Assembly (NCBI RefSeq): GCF_052857255.1
Contig: NC_135498.1
Span: forward strand, 118,148,281 to 118,212,280
DNA length: 64,000 nucleotides
From: Amblyomma americanum
Taxonomy: Eukaryota > Arthropoda > Arachnida > Ixodida > Ixodidae
Direction: 5' to 3'
The notes below the pieces were generated by a model. The model ran no database searches and was not told the DNA's origin. It worked only from the letters and a program-made list of their open reading frames with translations. Numbering within the stretch: position 1 is the stretch's first letter; the number at the start of each line of letters is the position of its first letter. Of this stretch, positions 29,040 through 40,599 are shown piece by piece. The position numbers and the translations under genes were made by a program.

Positions 29040-29385
29040 AAAAAATGTTGCAACCGTCTGGAAGGCGCTGAAGTAACGAGCGTTAGCTGTTTGGTAGCGC
29101 TATCAATTGTCCATGCGATTACCATGTGATTGAGCTGCCGAGTGCTGACGTCACGGCCGAAATGTTAAGCCTAAACATCACTAATTATTAACCTAAATAG
29201 GCAATATTGGTGACTAACATGTACTCACCGAGCCCGTTACGAATATGCCATTAGTTAAATCATGATATTATCGCTTAAATAATTAAAAGCAAATAAATAT
29301 CAGCCCAACTATCAACTTAATTAGTTTATTTTGGCATCTAACGTATTTTACTGAGCTAGAGCATTCCAAATATAAAAACAGGCCA
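29040..29385 (+). repeat. Repeat K, copy 2 (uninterrupted)
   Basis: Matches 17845-17956 joined to 18411-18690. AT-rich, non-coding. It gives the pre-insertion sequence for copy 1. Confidence 0.7.
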
Positions 29386-29690
29386 CGGTGGCTCAGTGGC
29401 TAAGGCGCTCGGCTGCTGATCCGGAGTACCCGGTCTCGAAAGCGAGCGCAGCGGCCGCGTTTCGGTGAAGGCGAAACGCAAAGGCACCCGTCTGCTGTGC
29501 GATATCTGTGCATGTTAAAGATCCCCAGGTGGCGGAAATTATTCCTTAGGCCTTCACTACGGCACCTCTTTCTTCCATTCTTCTCTCAGTCTCTCCTTTA
29601 TCCGGCCCTTCCCTTATGGCGCGGCTCAGGTGCCCGCCGTTATGTGAGACAGATACTGTTCCATTTCCTTTCCCCTACACCGAATAAGTA
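29386..29690 (+). mobile_element. Ruka-like SINE, full length
   Basis: CACGGTGGCTCAGTGGCTAAG head, degenerate B box (CGGTCTCGAAAGC), body and tail (CATTTCCTTTCCCC). Confidence 0.9.
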
Positions 29691-31307
29691 AATAAGGAAG
29701 TGCTTTATTTTCTGATAGCAATACACATATTCAGAACGAACAGGTTGGAGGAAAAAAGAGGCGGAAGCAGCCTGACAAGTTTTGAAAACCGCTTGTCGGC
29801 AGCAGTAGCAATGCGGATGACAATTCTTTAAGAATAATCACAATAAAGCACACGCAAGAAAAAAAAAACGATGCAGCCGACAAACAAAATTTAACTAGTT
29901 AATTTTACAAGCTACATAGGTTTCGTAAGATCACAAAATAGGCAGAATTGACAAAATAATACACCTATATCAATCACAGATGTACATAAAACAAGGATTA
30001 GACGACTCCCAGAGATCTATGAGCTTAAAGTATAGGATGGCCAATTCCATGCATATGGGCACTGACCCGTTAACGATATCGCATTAAACCCTTAAGTGTT
30101 ATTTTGGCGATCGTTGTCTGAAGTCTGCCTGACCTTGAAAACCAAGCCTCTAATCGAAACAGAAACCGAAGTGACAACCAAAGTGCTAGTGCACCAAGTT
30201 CTCATTTGGCCTAACAACGCTAAATCGTCTGTCATTTTTTATAGTTAGTTCCTTGATTCGATTGCTGATAGTGAGACAAGAGAAATCGTTCACTTCAAAT
30301 TGAATTCGAATTAATTTTAGAAACTTCTTCAAATGTCATTCGAACGCAATCACATCGTATATTTTAGTGTTAAAGCTATTAGCATGACAGTGTCATTTTT
30401 AAGTGAATGAACCTATCTCAACTGAATCCGATCAACTTTGAATTCCAAGCGACCGTAATATCTCAAGCGGAGTACTTTTTTGATCGAAATGAAAAAATGC
30501 TAGTTTGGGATGACAACAAAAGCGGGTAATATTAGGCTGTGCTCCCTCCATTGGCGACTTGCATATATGCGGCAGCTGAAGAGATTTTATACAACGGTGA
30601 CGAATTTGAAACAATTTCGGTAGATTGCTGTTCAAAGGCATAGCAATAGCACTCGAGCCCGACGAGACTGGCGTTAGTCCAGCGGACGTAGCTACGGTGC
30701 ACCCCTCAGCACAGGGGTCCGTTTGACACAGCGATATGCGATGTTTTTAATTTATAGGTGCACGCCACGGTGCGTCGGACTTGCCGAGCGAAGTAAAAAA
30801 CGCCAGTTTTAAAAAGAGACACACGAAATGTAAATCATTCGTTTTTAGCCGTCAATGTCCAGGAAAAAGCCAACGCTTCTTTCACAATCGTCACCGGTTA
30901 CGCCATCAAGAAACCAGACGGTAGTAACGCATTTCTGGTGCCGAGGTAGAAATCTGTACTTTCATATCTTCGTTTGTTTAAAAAAAAGATTTTCATTCGT
31001 TTAAATGGACAGACAGGGTGACGTTTGATCGAATCCACGTGGAGTGCTCGTGGTCTTGATGAAACAGTGGCGTAAGGATCGTCCAACAACTTCTGGATCG
31101 CTGACGCCAGAAAAGTCGCGCATACTTCCTAGACCTTAAACGGTGTACCCTTCCCGAATTTTGTTGATGGGGAATGAGCTGCAGTTCGCGCTGTTTTCCT
31201 TCGTCCATGTTGGCGCGGGGAAATGCAGGGTTTCCAGGATCTGCTGCAGCATGTACACTCACTGGAATCCCTCGTTGAGGTTCATCTGGGTTTTGAAAAG
31301 ACATGCG
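29691..31307. other. Unique AT-rich sequence
   Basis: No transposon signature. A minus-strand stretch at about 31140-31300 is open over most of its length in two frames (one with HFPAPTWTKENSANCSSFPI) but has stops and no family match. It could be an exon relic. Confidence 0.3.
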
Positions 31308-31415
31308 TCAGAATATTTGTACAAATAAATCAGTGCCGTTCACCAACTGATATCTATCTTCAAAGGCCTCAAGCGTAAACAGCTGCCACACCGTACTTCT
31401 CTCGTTATACGATGT
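31308..31415 (-). CDS. Candidate terminal exon (GH18-like gene)
   Basis: After CATCTGCAG (acceptor) the minus strand encodes 35 residues (TSYNERSTVWQLFTLEAFED, then RYQLVNGTDLFVQIF) and a stop at 31308. It is in phase 0, the same phase in which the exon at 32514-32621 ends. Position and phase make it a possible C-terminal exon, but the peptide itself is not diagnostic and no clear poly-A signal was found after it. Confidence 0.22.
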   Translation of the reverse strand, partial: TSYNERSTVWQLFTLEAFEDRYQLVNGTDLFVQIF

Positions 31416-32513
31416 CTGCAGATGGCTGATGATGATGATTTTTATGAGTTTTAACTGTGCAAGCACAGCCATCGCCGAAGACCACCTTCGCACACAGTAG
31501 TTTTAGCCACAGATTCATTTCTCGAGTTTTTAACCAAATTTAGGCTGAGCACAAGGCCACGGAAACGCTTGCCCATTGCATCACCGGTGGATACTCGTCG
31601 GCAGGGGTGGTCGAAGCTCGAACCTCCCGCATGCGAAGCGGATGCTCAAATCACTGGCAAAAACTAGGGTTGTTTCCAGATGGTCACCTTTGCCTAATGC
31701 AATTGGGGCTGGCAGCTTTCCGACTTCGGTAGTAGTTCTCCAGATCAGTTAAATGGGTGAACTGTGAAATTCATTGATCCACATGGGCAGGCCCTCCACC
31801 ATAAGCAACACCGGCGGTGCCAGGAAAAGAAAGCGACTAATACATCTTGTTGAAATTCGGGAAGCCGGATACAAGAGAACGCCATGCAAGATAATTTTGA
31901 CTAACACAACCGTAATTAAAAATTCGTTTTGTTGGTATGTACAAACAAAAACTTGGCCCGTCTCTCTGTACGGAAATTCGCTGGTTCAACAGCTGTAAAC
32001 ATGAAATGTCTACAAAGAAACTGTAGACACAATGTACCTAGGGTCCGGAGCAGAACTTGTCGCCGTCGCCGTTAATACCCGGCGCTGAAGCACAAATATT
32101 AGTTGCTGCCACATGACGATAACCCTGCTGCTTCTGCGGCAAACCACCGCAATGCTCACCTGCGCATGCGCGCTAAGGCTACCGCCCTTTTATTTTTTTC
32201 CGCGCTGCAAGTTCAAAGCCCCAAGACTCTCAAGCCTAGAAAATACCGCCTGGTACGCGTTATCTATCTTGCTTTCCAGAACCGAAATTTCGTTCGTGTA
32301 GCTGCTTTCAACTTTTCTTGTGAATAAGCATAAACCAGTTAAGGCCGTCTGTTTGTAGTCTCTTTTTGAATGTGAGCGCTGCCACTGACTGGATATTTGG
32401 AGAAGGCATGTTTTAAGATATCTTGGTCAAATTGTCGCATAACATTTGATCTTTGAGCCTTAAAAATAAAGCCTATAGATATAATCGCAACCAATCCCAT
32501 CGATGCTACTTAC
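31416..32513. other. Putative intron, no features
   Basis: AT-rich interval between two candidate exons. It contains a GCGCATGCGC palindrome at ~32162 and no recognised repeat. Confidence 0.3.
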
Positions 32514-32621
32514 AACGTTGCTGCAGGCAGGACTCTCATTTTCAATCCTGCCGTCTAACTCGGTGTCGTAGATTGCCACACCAAACATCATCCATGGATA
32601 CGCTCCTTTGAAAGCGCACAT
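32514..32621 (-). CDS. Putative exon, GH18 (chitinase-fold) C-terminal strand
   Basis: A 108-base exon-like unit in phase 0-0, bounded by TTTTTCTCAACGCAG (acceptor) and GTT|GTAAGT (strong donor). It encodes 36 residues including KGAYPWMMFGVAIYDTELDG, then ESPACSN. In GH18 proteins the last barrel strand reads roughly GG-x-M-x-W-x-x-D-x-D-D, so FGVAIYDTELDG fits with Trp lost, suggesting a non-catalytic relative. It follows directly in phase from the exon at 34752-34892. Homology is my inference from motif order and spacing. Confidence 0.4.
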
Positions 32622-32710
32622 CTGCGTTGAGAAAAAAGACTACATCTTGGTACGACATTCGGCTCTAACGAAACAATGGCACAAAGCTTTAGCAGGTTAG
32701 GAGTTCCCCT

Positions 32711-33005
32711 TACAAAAATTTTTTAGACAGTCTATAGACTGTCCATAGACTTCTGCCTATAAAAATAAACTCTCTATAGACAAACCCTAGAGAACAGTCT
32801 TTACAAATAAAAATCCTATAGGAAGTGTATAGACGATCTATAGATTTATGGCCATACAGTTTTGTACACTTTCGTCTACAGACAGTCTGTAGACTATGAA
32901 TACACAGTCTACAGACACTCTGTAGAATATTACTACACAAAAGGAAAAATCTACAGGAAGGCAATGGAGTCTATAAAAAGCCTATAAACATTCTACAGAC
33001 CATTT
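32711..33005. repeat. Self-complementary TCTATAGA / TCTACAGA repeat field
   Basis: Over ~295 bases the motif (T)CTATAGAC / GTCTATAG and its CTACAGA variant recur more than fifteen times in both orientations, giving many possible hairpins. No coding frame. Confidence 0.75.
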
Positions 33006-33044
33006 TTAGAAGGGTTCGTTACCGCCGCCGCCGCAGAAAGCGTT

Positions 33045-33258
33045 AAGCCTGGCCCGCATGAAGCGTTTTATGCACGCCAAAACCTGCCGCGTGTTATGCT
33101 CATGCGCACGGCGGCTCCTCCGAACTTGCACCACCAGGAGCGCAAGAAGGAGGCGCGAAAAGCGCCATGTAATAGTGCAAGTTCGGCGGTCTAACCACGT
33201 GCGTTTGACACTTTGTACGTTTTCGCCCGCGAAAAACACTGCATGCGGGCCAGGCTTC
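33045..33258. mobile_element. Foldback MITE (~214 bp)
   Basis: The ends AGCCTGGCCCGCATG (33047-33061) and CATGCGGGCCAGGCT (33242-33256) are perfect inverted repeats. Further inside, CGAACTTGCAC (33119) faces GTGCAAGTTCG (33176), and GGCGCGAAAAGCGCC sits near the centre. Most of the element can fold on itself. No coding capacity. Target duplication not clear. Confidence 0.65.
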
Positions 33259-33368
33259 ACGTCGAGCATAATAAAACAGCAATTTGCCCATTATCATCCA
33301 CCCAAGTGCAGCCATACAGCTATGAAGGAAATATTTCACAGAAACTCCGCACATATTTCTTTCTGGTT

Positions 33369-33432
33369 CGAGGTTCGAACACGGGTCCACGACCTCACCG
33401 GGGCGGTAGCTCTACCAATTTGCTAACCTGTT
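33369..33432 (-). repeat. tRNA-like sequence (SINE head of another class or tRNA relic)
   Basis: On the minus strand GGTTAGCAAATTGGTAGAGC resembles an A box region and GTGTTCGAACCTCG a B box, with 30-odd bases between. No acceptor stem that pairs well was found, so a functional tRNA is unlikely. Confidence 0.4.
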
Positions 33433-34751
33433 CTTTTCTGCCTTGAGGGATTCTTGTAAACGTTGGACAGGACATTGTATTTCTACTATAGCGGTGCTAT
33501 AACATTCGCTATGAACGCAAATTGAATAGCTTTTGCTGAAATAAAAGCACCGGCCAGTTAATTCTCAAAGTAGTTTGCACTAAGGACTTCACTTTGCGTC
33601 CAGAGACGCAGTGTTTTAATCTTGTCACAAAACTATAGAAATTCAAACGCCCCGATGTGCGCATTGACAGTTCATTGTAATGGAAAGTTTTAAGACCGAG
33701 TTCGATTTGACAGCTGCCAGCTACACTGCCTTGCCTTTCGATGTGATATAGCTGTTCTCTGTTGTTGCCTGCCCTGAATTAGCTGGATTGCTCCTCTTGA
33801 TTTCGGGCAATCTGCTTTCTAAATCCGCGGTTCTCTTCCGATCTCTGGGTGTTGAATTTATCAATTTCCTTTGCATCGCTTCCCCTGTTTTACTTAGTGT
33901 AGTTATTAGATTTGCTCGTTTTGGCCTGATCTTTGCGTCACACACCTAAAAGCACATGTGGGATGCATGGGTAGTGTATTCTGATGAAGAATATGAGGCA
34001 GCTATAAACTGACAGCATCTGCAAAGCGCACCCGAATCCATTTTTGCTCTTCTTGTGTGAGGGCGAGAAGACAAAATGACAGCGCGGAGTCCGACATACA
34101 GTGGCAGTGAAGGAAATATTGACTTGCGTCACAAGCCTTTCTAACAATCTGTAGGCGAGAAGAACATTTTACTGGAGACCTTCGGGAAACGATGCTTGTT
34201 TTATACAAAACTAAGGCCGCTCCGATCAGCAACGAAATATTCCCATACACCCCGCCGCAGTGAAACCTAGCGCCTGGGGAACCGACGCGCCCCGGTTTCA
34301 AAGATTTGTCTTCGGCACGTTTAGACTTTGCACGAACTTTAAACCATTCTTCACAGTGAACCAGAACTGTCAAGTTTTTGTTATAATCTGTGACTAAAAC
34401 ATGAAATTGTTTCCTTTCGTTTATTTAAATTCCTATATTAGGTTATTATTCCGCAGGGCAGCAAACACAACGGCGCATTAAGCCTACATGAAAATACTTT
34501 GGAGGCCATTGGCGTACAGCAGCGAACAAAGATCTTACCAGCAGAAAGTTTTGTCCGTGGGCGAGGATCACTTTTGTCAAGCTAAACTGAATAAAAGGAA
34601 GCGAAATATGTGGATGTTATGTAATAACGCATGCGTGTGCATTATAATATTCTTTATGTCATTCTATGCGGCGATTTTCTAAACTTGGTACTTCGACGTT
34701 ATCCCGCTATCCTGACTTTCTTACTGCTCCCAAAGCTTCGTAAACGCTTAC
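33433..34751. other. Putative intron / unique sequence
   Basis: No transposon seen. A minus-strand open stretch at 34002-34373 follows an ATTTTAC...CTACAG tract but ends in a stop and has no known motif. Confidence 0.3.
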
Positions 34752-34892
34752 CTTTGCACGTAAAGATTGCTCCGCCTCAAAAGTGTACAGGAGACTAGCG
34801 TCCCTTTCATATAAGCCTATAGCAGCCTCCACGGTTGAGTTGTAGGGAAGATTTGTGAGGAGGGCGCCAAAATCCCAGTAGAAAGTGCAAGC
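34752..34892 (-). CDS. Putative internal exon, GH18 (chitinase-fold) family
   Basis: A 141-base unit (47 codons, phase 0-0) flanked by GTGGTTTTTCTTCAAAG (acceptor with pyrimidine tract) and AAAG|GTAAGC (near-consensus donor). It encodes ACTFYWDFGALLTNLPYNST, then a helix-like stretch and ASLLYTFEAEQSLRAK. In GH18 proteins the segment before the last strand typically reads Y-D-D-x-x-S-(I/L)-R-x-K, which YTFEAEQSLRAK matches. The next exon (32621-32514) supplies the final strand at the correct spacing. Codon pattern and sharp splice sites argue for a host gene on the minus strand. Only the C-terminal half of such a protein would be visible. An expressed pseudogene is an alternative. Confidence 0.45.
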
Positions 34893-34936
34893 CTTTGAAG
34901 AAAAACCACGGCAAAACATGATTTCATTCGGTAGCT

Positions 34937-34990
34937 GGCTCGGTAGCTGTTCATCAGCGCAGGCTACTAATCCGATACTTTTCACAATGC
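34937..34990 (+). mobile_element. LINE-G (CR1) 5' leader, part split off by LINE-C
   Basis: 54 bases (GGCTCGGTAGCTGTTCATCA... to CACAATGC) match 40637-40690 with two mismatches. The first base lies ~35 bp downstream of a TATA box in the other copy, as expected for a transcript start. LINE-C interrupts right after CACAATGC, and the CR1 sequence resumes at 40365. Confidence 0.65.
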
Positions 34991-35142
34991 AGAGGACGGC
35001 CGCTAGGGGGCCCGAGTGAGCGGACGCGTTTCTTATCGGCTCCGCCAATTTCTGGTTCCTGTGCCCAGCTAAGTCCTTTCAAGGACCCACCAAGGCCCTC
35101 AACGGATCAGGAAGGTTCACGGACCCCAATCGCTACCATCTT

Positions 35143-36900
35143 TTGGATGTGCCCAATGACCTCGGTGAGCTACCTCTTGAAAATGTCTCTGGCAGCCACG
35201 CCGCTGCGCTAAGCCTCGCCTCATCGAGGCGAGCCTCGCCGGCGCGCCGCGTTCCTCCCTCCCCAACAACCATGGAGGAGCCCGTGGATGGAGAGACCTT
35301 GAACCCCTTGGACTGCCACCCTGGTGAGTGGAAAACTGTGCTCCATGCATACCGTAATCGGACCACGTATTCGAATTCGCCCCCAAAACACCCGGTATCG
35401 GCCTCCGTTCAACCTAAACCAAGCGCCAGTAACGCTGGCGCGCCACCGGACGCTGCATCTGGGAACACCCGAAGCGCGTTCAAGGAGACGCCGCAGCTCC
35501 TACGCATAACGCGCGCCGTCGTCCATAGAAGTAAGCAACTCGCCGCACTGCCGGCGGGAACCATCAGAGTCGTCTTTCGCCCGCGAGGCGGCCTCTCCCT
35601 GGAGAAGATCCCGGCTCCCAGTATCCTGCATGCACTTCACTCGACTCTCAGCTGTTCAGTGATTGGCGAGTTGCACATAAGAATCCACCCAACCAACAAC
35701 ACCTTCACGGTGGCGACGGTAGCGGAGGCAACAGCTCTGGCATTGGTCAAAATTCAACAAATTACCTAGCTGGACACAATACCCGGTAGCCGCGTACATC
35801 GCGGCCCCTCCAGCGGCAGTCAAGGGCGTCATTTCTCGGGCCTACTGGGATGAAACACCAGCGCAAATCCTGACTGACTTACAGTACAGAAACCCGGACG
35901 CTAACATTATAGCGGCCCGACGCATGGCGAAAACAGCGTCCATCTTAATAACTTTTGCCTCAGGTCCCGTGCCTCACACAATTAAATATATGTGTGTGGT
36001 ACACCGCTGCACCAAATACAACGGTAGCCCCGATGCCTGCACAAACTGCAGGAAGCCTGGACACAGGTACGACGTGTGCCCTCTCCCGAAGGCTGGACTC
36101 TGCCCGCGGTGTGGCGAGAAGCACAACCCTCAAGAGACCCCATGCACACCAAGCTGCATTCTTTGTGGTGGTTCCCACCTTACCGGTACCGGCTCGTGCA
36201 AAGCCAGGACCCCTCCACCTCGTAGACAGACCGCGCTGAAACCCAAGCAACCAGTGCCCACGACAAAGGACTTTACACCGCTAGTGCCTCATCAAGATCG
36301 CCAGCGAGCCTGGACCAAACCCACCAGTACACCCCAAACCTCACAGTGGGAGGAAGAGATAGCTCTCCTGCGTGAAGAGGTAAGGCATCTTAGGGCAGCC
36401 ATTAATTCTATCCATCCTACCGTTTCTCCACCCACTCCTTCACCAACACCCCAAACCTATTCACCTACACCCCAACCCTCCACACCCCCTCCACAAAAGA
36501 AACGCAGACCAGAAGACATTCCAGACATGGATTCTAAATTACAAACCTTTGCCCAACAGCTCGAAGCCAGTATTCTGGCTCAGACTCAAAATTACATTGA
36601 AGCCGCCATCACTAAGCTTACAGAAACTATTATCGGTCAAGTAACCACTGCCATTCTCCAACAAATTCCACAAATAATTGCTGGAATGTCTTCACATCTC
36701 CCAGCTAGCAACCCCATAGCTTCTCCCATCCTCCGCCCCCCCCCCCCACCCTCCAGCATGGCCCAGTTGACGGGCAATAATCTCCAATTAAGCATCCTAC
36801 AATGGAACTGCAGGGTGTTTCGTCGCAAACGAGACCCCCTGCAGCAGCTCCTCTCTGCTTCCTCCACACCCCCAAGATATAGTAGCACTTCAGGATGCTG
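35143..36900 (+). pseudogene. LINE-C ORF1 (gag-like, three zinc knuckles)
   Basis: 35143-35769 encodes the N-terminal 208 residues. A stop/frameshift near 35766 separates it from the C-terminal part (35780-36900). The latter holds CTNCRKPGHRYDVC (CX2CX4HX4C), CPRCGEKHNPQETPC and CILCGGSHLTGTGSC, the three-knuckle arrangement of I/Jockey-type ORF1. Then follow a Pro/Thr-rich linker and a Gln-rich helical segment. The protein would coat LINE RNA. The frame runs on into the endonuclease start (LQWNCR at ~36800), so ORF1 and ORF2 are fused in this copy, probably through a mutation near the poly-C run at 36737. Confidence 0.8.
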
Positions 36901-37704
36901 GCACAAATTTATCGCTGCCAGGATACGCTCTGGTACCCTCTGACACCACTCCATCCAAACCCCAGGGTTACCACGTATCTCCAACACTTTGTACCATACA
37001 CTTGTCATGTACTAACCTCGCCGGTAGCTCACACATTCCTAGAATTAATCCCCTCCACTCACAGATCTCATCCCCTCTTCATCCTCAACTGTTACCTCCT
37101 TTCGAGGCAACCGGTCTCAGATTTAATCTCTCTAATAAAAGCCGCCTCCAACGCTGCAAAAAGGAACCCCCTCATTATATTAGGGGATTTCAACTGCGCA
37201 CATGTAGACTGGGGGTACACCCGCACTAACAAGAGAGGAGCGGAATTGCGCAACACCCTTCAGATGCACGGCCTGTCCATATATAATGATCTGAGCACAC
37301 CTACAAGAATTGGCAATAGTGTCACTGTCGACACAAGCCCAGATCTTAATTTTGGTCGCAACCTTCCAACACCGGTGTGGACAAACACAAATGAGGCCCT
37401 GGGCAGTGATCATTATATCATAACTATACAGCTTGATTTCGCCAAAAAAGCTAAAAACTACCATATCCGAATTACCAACTGGGATAATCTTCGCAAGCAG
37501 AGAGAGGCCAAAACATTAGAATCCCCATTTAACCTCCACACATGGATGACAGAGCTGAAACACGATGTCCAGGCATTCACACAAACATTAGACGCCACCC
37601 CCGAGACTCCCGTTGCAGACAGTCCCTTAGCGCACCTACTCCAAGCTCAGAACAGTATCCTCACACGCTCGAAACCCAGAAGCAAAATCGGAAACTTAAG
37701 CTAA
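36757..37704 (+). pseudogene. LINE-C endonuclease domain
   Basis: The domain opens with LSILQWNCR (catalytic Asn) at ~36790 and is frameshifted near 36880. It continues at 36895-37704 with LIILGDFNCAHVDWGY (GDFN motif), GNSVTVDTSPDLNFGR and ALGSDHYIITIQL (SDH motif). All three catalytic blocks of an APE-type LINE endonuclease are readable. It would nick the target to prime reverse transcription. A frameshift near 37690 separates it from RT. Confidence 0.8.
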
Positions 37705-39024
37705 AATTAGCGCAACTACCGAAACAAATAGAAGAGCACAGTGCCGCACTCAGTAAATCTAACTGGCACCAATTATGTGACGGATTACGCGGTAATCTCT
37801 CCTCCACCAGGGCCTGGCATCTTCTACGGCATATGATAGACCCCACTGAATCTAAAAAGCAAACACGGCTTACACTCAAAACAATTACCCATAAAAATCG
37901 TCAAAATCATCAAGCACTGTTACGCCAGCTACAATCAACTTATACCACTGTGGGCCAAGCTGTATCATATCCCGACTATGTAGGCCCCGATCAACCCTCC
38001 TTCGACGCCCCCATTATGGAGGTTGAAGTCAGAGCAGCCCTTATCAAGCTCCGAAACTCAACCCCTGGGGTGGACCAAATCACAAATGTCATGCTCAGAA
38101 ATCTAGATGACCGTTCAATTTCCCTTATCACCGACTACTTCAATGAGTGTTGGGAAATGGGGGCGCTACCCGCTGAATGGAAGCACGGGAAAATAATTTT
38201 CATTCCTAAACCAAATAAGCCCATTAACGCCCAAAACCTCCGTCCCAATTCGCTGACTTCGTGCTTGGGAAAACTGTTTGAGCATGTCATCCTCACCCGT
38301 CTCACACAACACATGGAATCCCATGGACTATATCCCCATACTATGGTAGGATTTCGAGCCCACCTCTCGGCACAGGACGCCCTACTGCAGATTTCACACG
38401 CTATCCTCAATGACATGTTACATCACACAGAGCAATCCTGGCAGTCGATCTCACCAAAGCATTCGACAAAGTTACGCCCAGCGCCATCCTGCAGGGCATC
38501 CAAGAGCTGCAGTTGGGGCCTAAGACCTACAACTATATTTGGGCCTTCTTAAACGGTCGCACAGCCTCACTGCATATAGATGATATCCAGATCCCCCCCC
38601 CCCCCCCCTTCACACTTGGTAATGTTGGTACCCCGGAAGGAGCGGTGTTATCTTCCTTCCTCTTGAACCTCACCCTCATCCCCCTGGCCAAGGCTCTCAG
38701 CAGCATTCCGCACTTAGGACACACGCTTTACGCGGATGATATAACGGTTTGGACCATATACGGCTCGGATGGCGACATAGAATCGACCCTTCAGGAAGCC
38801 GCCACAACTATAGCTACTCGTGCGGCAAACATTGGGCTTGAATGCTCCCCCACAAAGTCGGCACTCCTCATAATCCGCCCGTGGCGCGTCCCTACCTCCC
38901 CCATCACGATCTACCTGCATGACACTCTCATACCGCACACACCTACCCTCCGCATTCTTGGCCTGCATTTACAGGACACGGGGAAAAACAACCTTACCCT
39001 GAAAGCACTAAAGCAGTCCACTTA
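37655..39024 (+). pseudogene. LINE-C reverse transcriptase
   Basis: The frame after KQNRKLKLKLAQLPKQIEEH carries RT fingers (RNSTPGVDQITNVML, GKIIFIPKPNKP, NLRPNSLTSCLGKLFE). A frameshift near 38433 precedes VDLTKAFDKV (motif A). Then NVGTPEGAVLSSFLLNLTL (motif B) and HTLYADDITVWTIYG (motif C, YADD intact) follow. A 14-base C run at ~38588 lies inside the palm. The frame ends with a stop at 39024 within the thumb. Catalytic residues are present but the ORF is broken. Confidence 0.85.
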
Positions 39025-40287
39025 ATCCGTCATCCATCTTCTTAGAAGGGTTTCACATTCACGAGCCGGTCTAGACGAAGCAGACAATCTCAAGGTGCTG
39101 CATGCCTTTGTGCTTAGCCGCATTCTTTACGCCACTCCTTACCTGAACCTCTCCTGTGCGGATAAAGACAAGATCAATGCTCTAATCCGCATGGCTACCA
39201 AAGCAGCGCTAAACCTACCAAAGAGCACTAGCACGGACAGGCTCTTCAATTTAGGAATGGACAACACTATACAAGAACTTATAGATGCACATCGCTATAC
39301 ACAGTACCTTCGTCTGGCTGGCACGGAAACCGGACGATATATACTCGATTCTCTGGGAATTCGCATACCGGCCCACACGACAGATTTCATCTCTCTCCCT
39401 CGCGCCATACACACCGCGCTTATCCTAAAACCCCTTCCTAAGAATGTCCACCCTGAATACAATCAATCCCGCCGCGTCGCGCGAGCCAAAGCTCTTCATA
39501 AAGAATATGGCACTTCAGAGGATGTGCGCTGGGTGGACGCCGCATGTGGTCCAGACCGTTCAGTAGCTGTGGCTTACCATCCAGCAGCCCCCCCATTTAC
39601 CCATTTCATAGACCTCCTTGTACCCCGGAAGAAGCAGAGGAAGCAGCTATAGCAATAGCCATTGCCCAAACCAATGCGGCTTATATACTTAGCGATTCCA
39701 AAATAGCCGTTCTTAACTTCGCCCGCGGACGCGTCTATCCCCCCGCGTGGCAGATATTGAGAATGTGCACCCTAAATCCCGATAGGCGTATTGAGCTCGT
39801 GTGGGTGCCGGCTCACTGTGGCAATCTCGGAAATGAGGCCGCCGATAACATAGCCCGAGGACTTATTTGCCAGGCAAATGGCGACCCCAGCCGGGATTTC
39901 TCGAGGGAGCGGGCACACACGTTTTCAGAATTAACTCAACAAGCACGCATTGCCCGTCGACTCTATCCCCCTCCCCACCCCCGCCTATCTCACTCCCAAC
40001 AAATCCTCTGGAGGCGACTCCAGACCCGAACTCTTCCTACCCCTCAGCGTCTCTCCTACTTCCGCCATGTTTCCCCAGAGTGCACTCTCTGCGGAGCTCC
40101 GCACGCCACCCTGGACCACATCCCCTTCGGCTGCCCTGCCGATCCTCCCCCGCAGGGACAGCCCGCCATCGGTACATGGGAGGAATGGGAGGCCCTCCTT
40201 ATGTCGCAGGACCCGGACACGCAACTTCGCTGTGTGAACCGGGGTACCAGTGCCATGGCCCTACGTGGCCTGGCCACATGCGCGTAA
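39025..40287 (+). pseudogene. LINE-C RT thumb, RNase H and zinc tail
   Basis: 39095-39652 continues the thumb (FVLSRILYATPYLNLSCADK, LRLAGTETGRYIL) to the RNase H start VRWVDAACGPDRS (first Asp). One frameshift (~39640) later come EEAAIAIAIAQTN (Glu), YILSDSKIAVLNF (Asp), and WVPAHCGNLGNEAADNIARG (His, Asp). The C-terminus shows CTLCGAPHATLDHIPFGC, the LINE zinc tail. It is the best model here for the LINE-B fragments. Confidence 0.8.
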
Positions 40288-40599
40288 TGTGAGGGCTGTG
40301 CGGTGGCCCTGAGACCTTGCACGGTCCAAACTCGCTTGCTTAATAAAGTTTTCTATCCATCCATCACAATGCTGGTGTTTGCCTTCGCTGTGCAACTGCT
40401 TTTTGCCGCTCTACCGTCTGCCTCCTGTTCATCAGTTTTGACCGCCGCCCCGAAGTTCCTTGAAAAAGGCCTTTTTCATCCACCTGCCCCATCTCCGTTG
40501 CTGCCCCATCGCCTACCCTCATCGCCGCCAGAGGACGTCATCTTGGACCATCAGTGGCCAGTCCCATCACCAAGAACATCATCTGATAATTCTATCAGC

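Larger units (their letters stand above)
34991..40364 (+). mobile_element. LINE-C, full-length I-type LINE inserted in LINE-G
   Basis: A 5.4-kb element with ORF1 (three zinc knuckles), endonuclease, RT, RNase H and zinc tail, ending with AATAAA (40342-40347) and a TATCCATCCAT tail. CACAATGC occurs at 34983-34990 and again at 40365-40372, an 8-bp target duplication that fixes both ends. Frameshifts or stops interrupt both ORFs. Confidence 0.85.

Noticed and set aside
34002..34373. An extra exon of the GH18-like gene between 34752 and 32621
   Set aside because: In the required phase it meets a stop and no donor precedes it. The flanking exons already join in phase with correct spacing.
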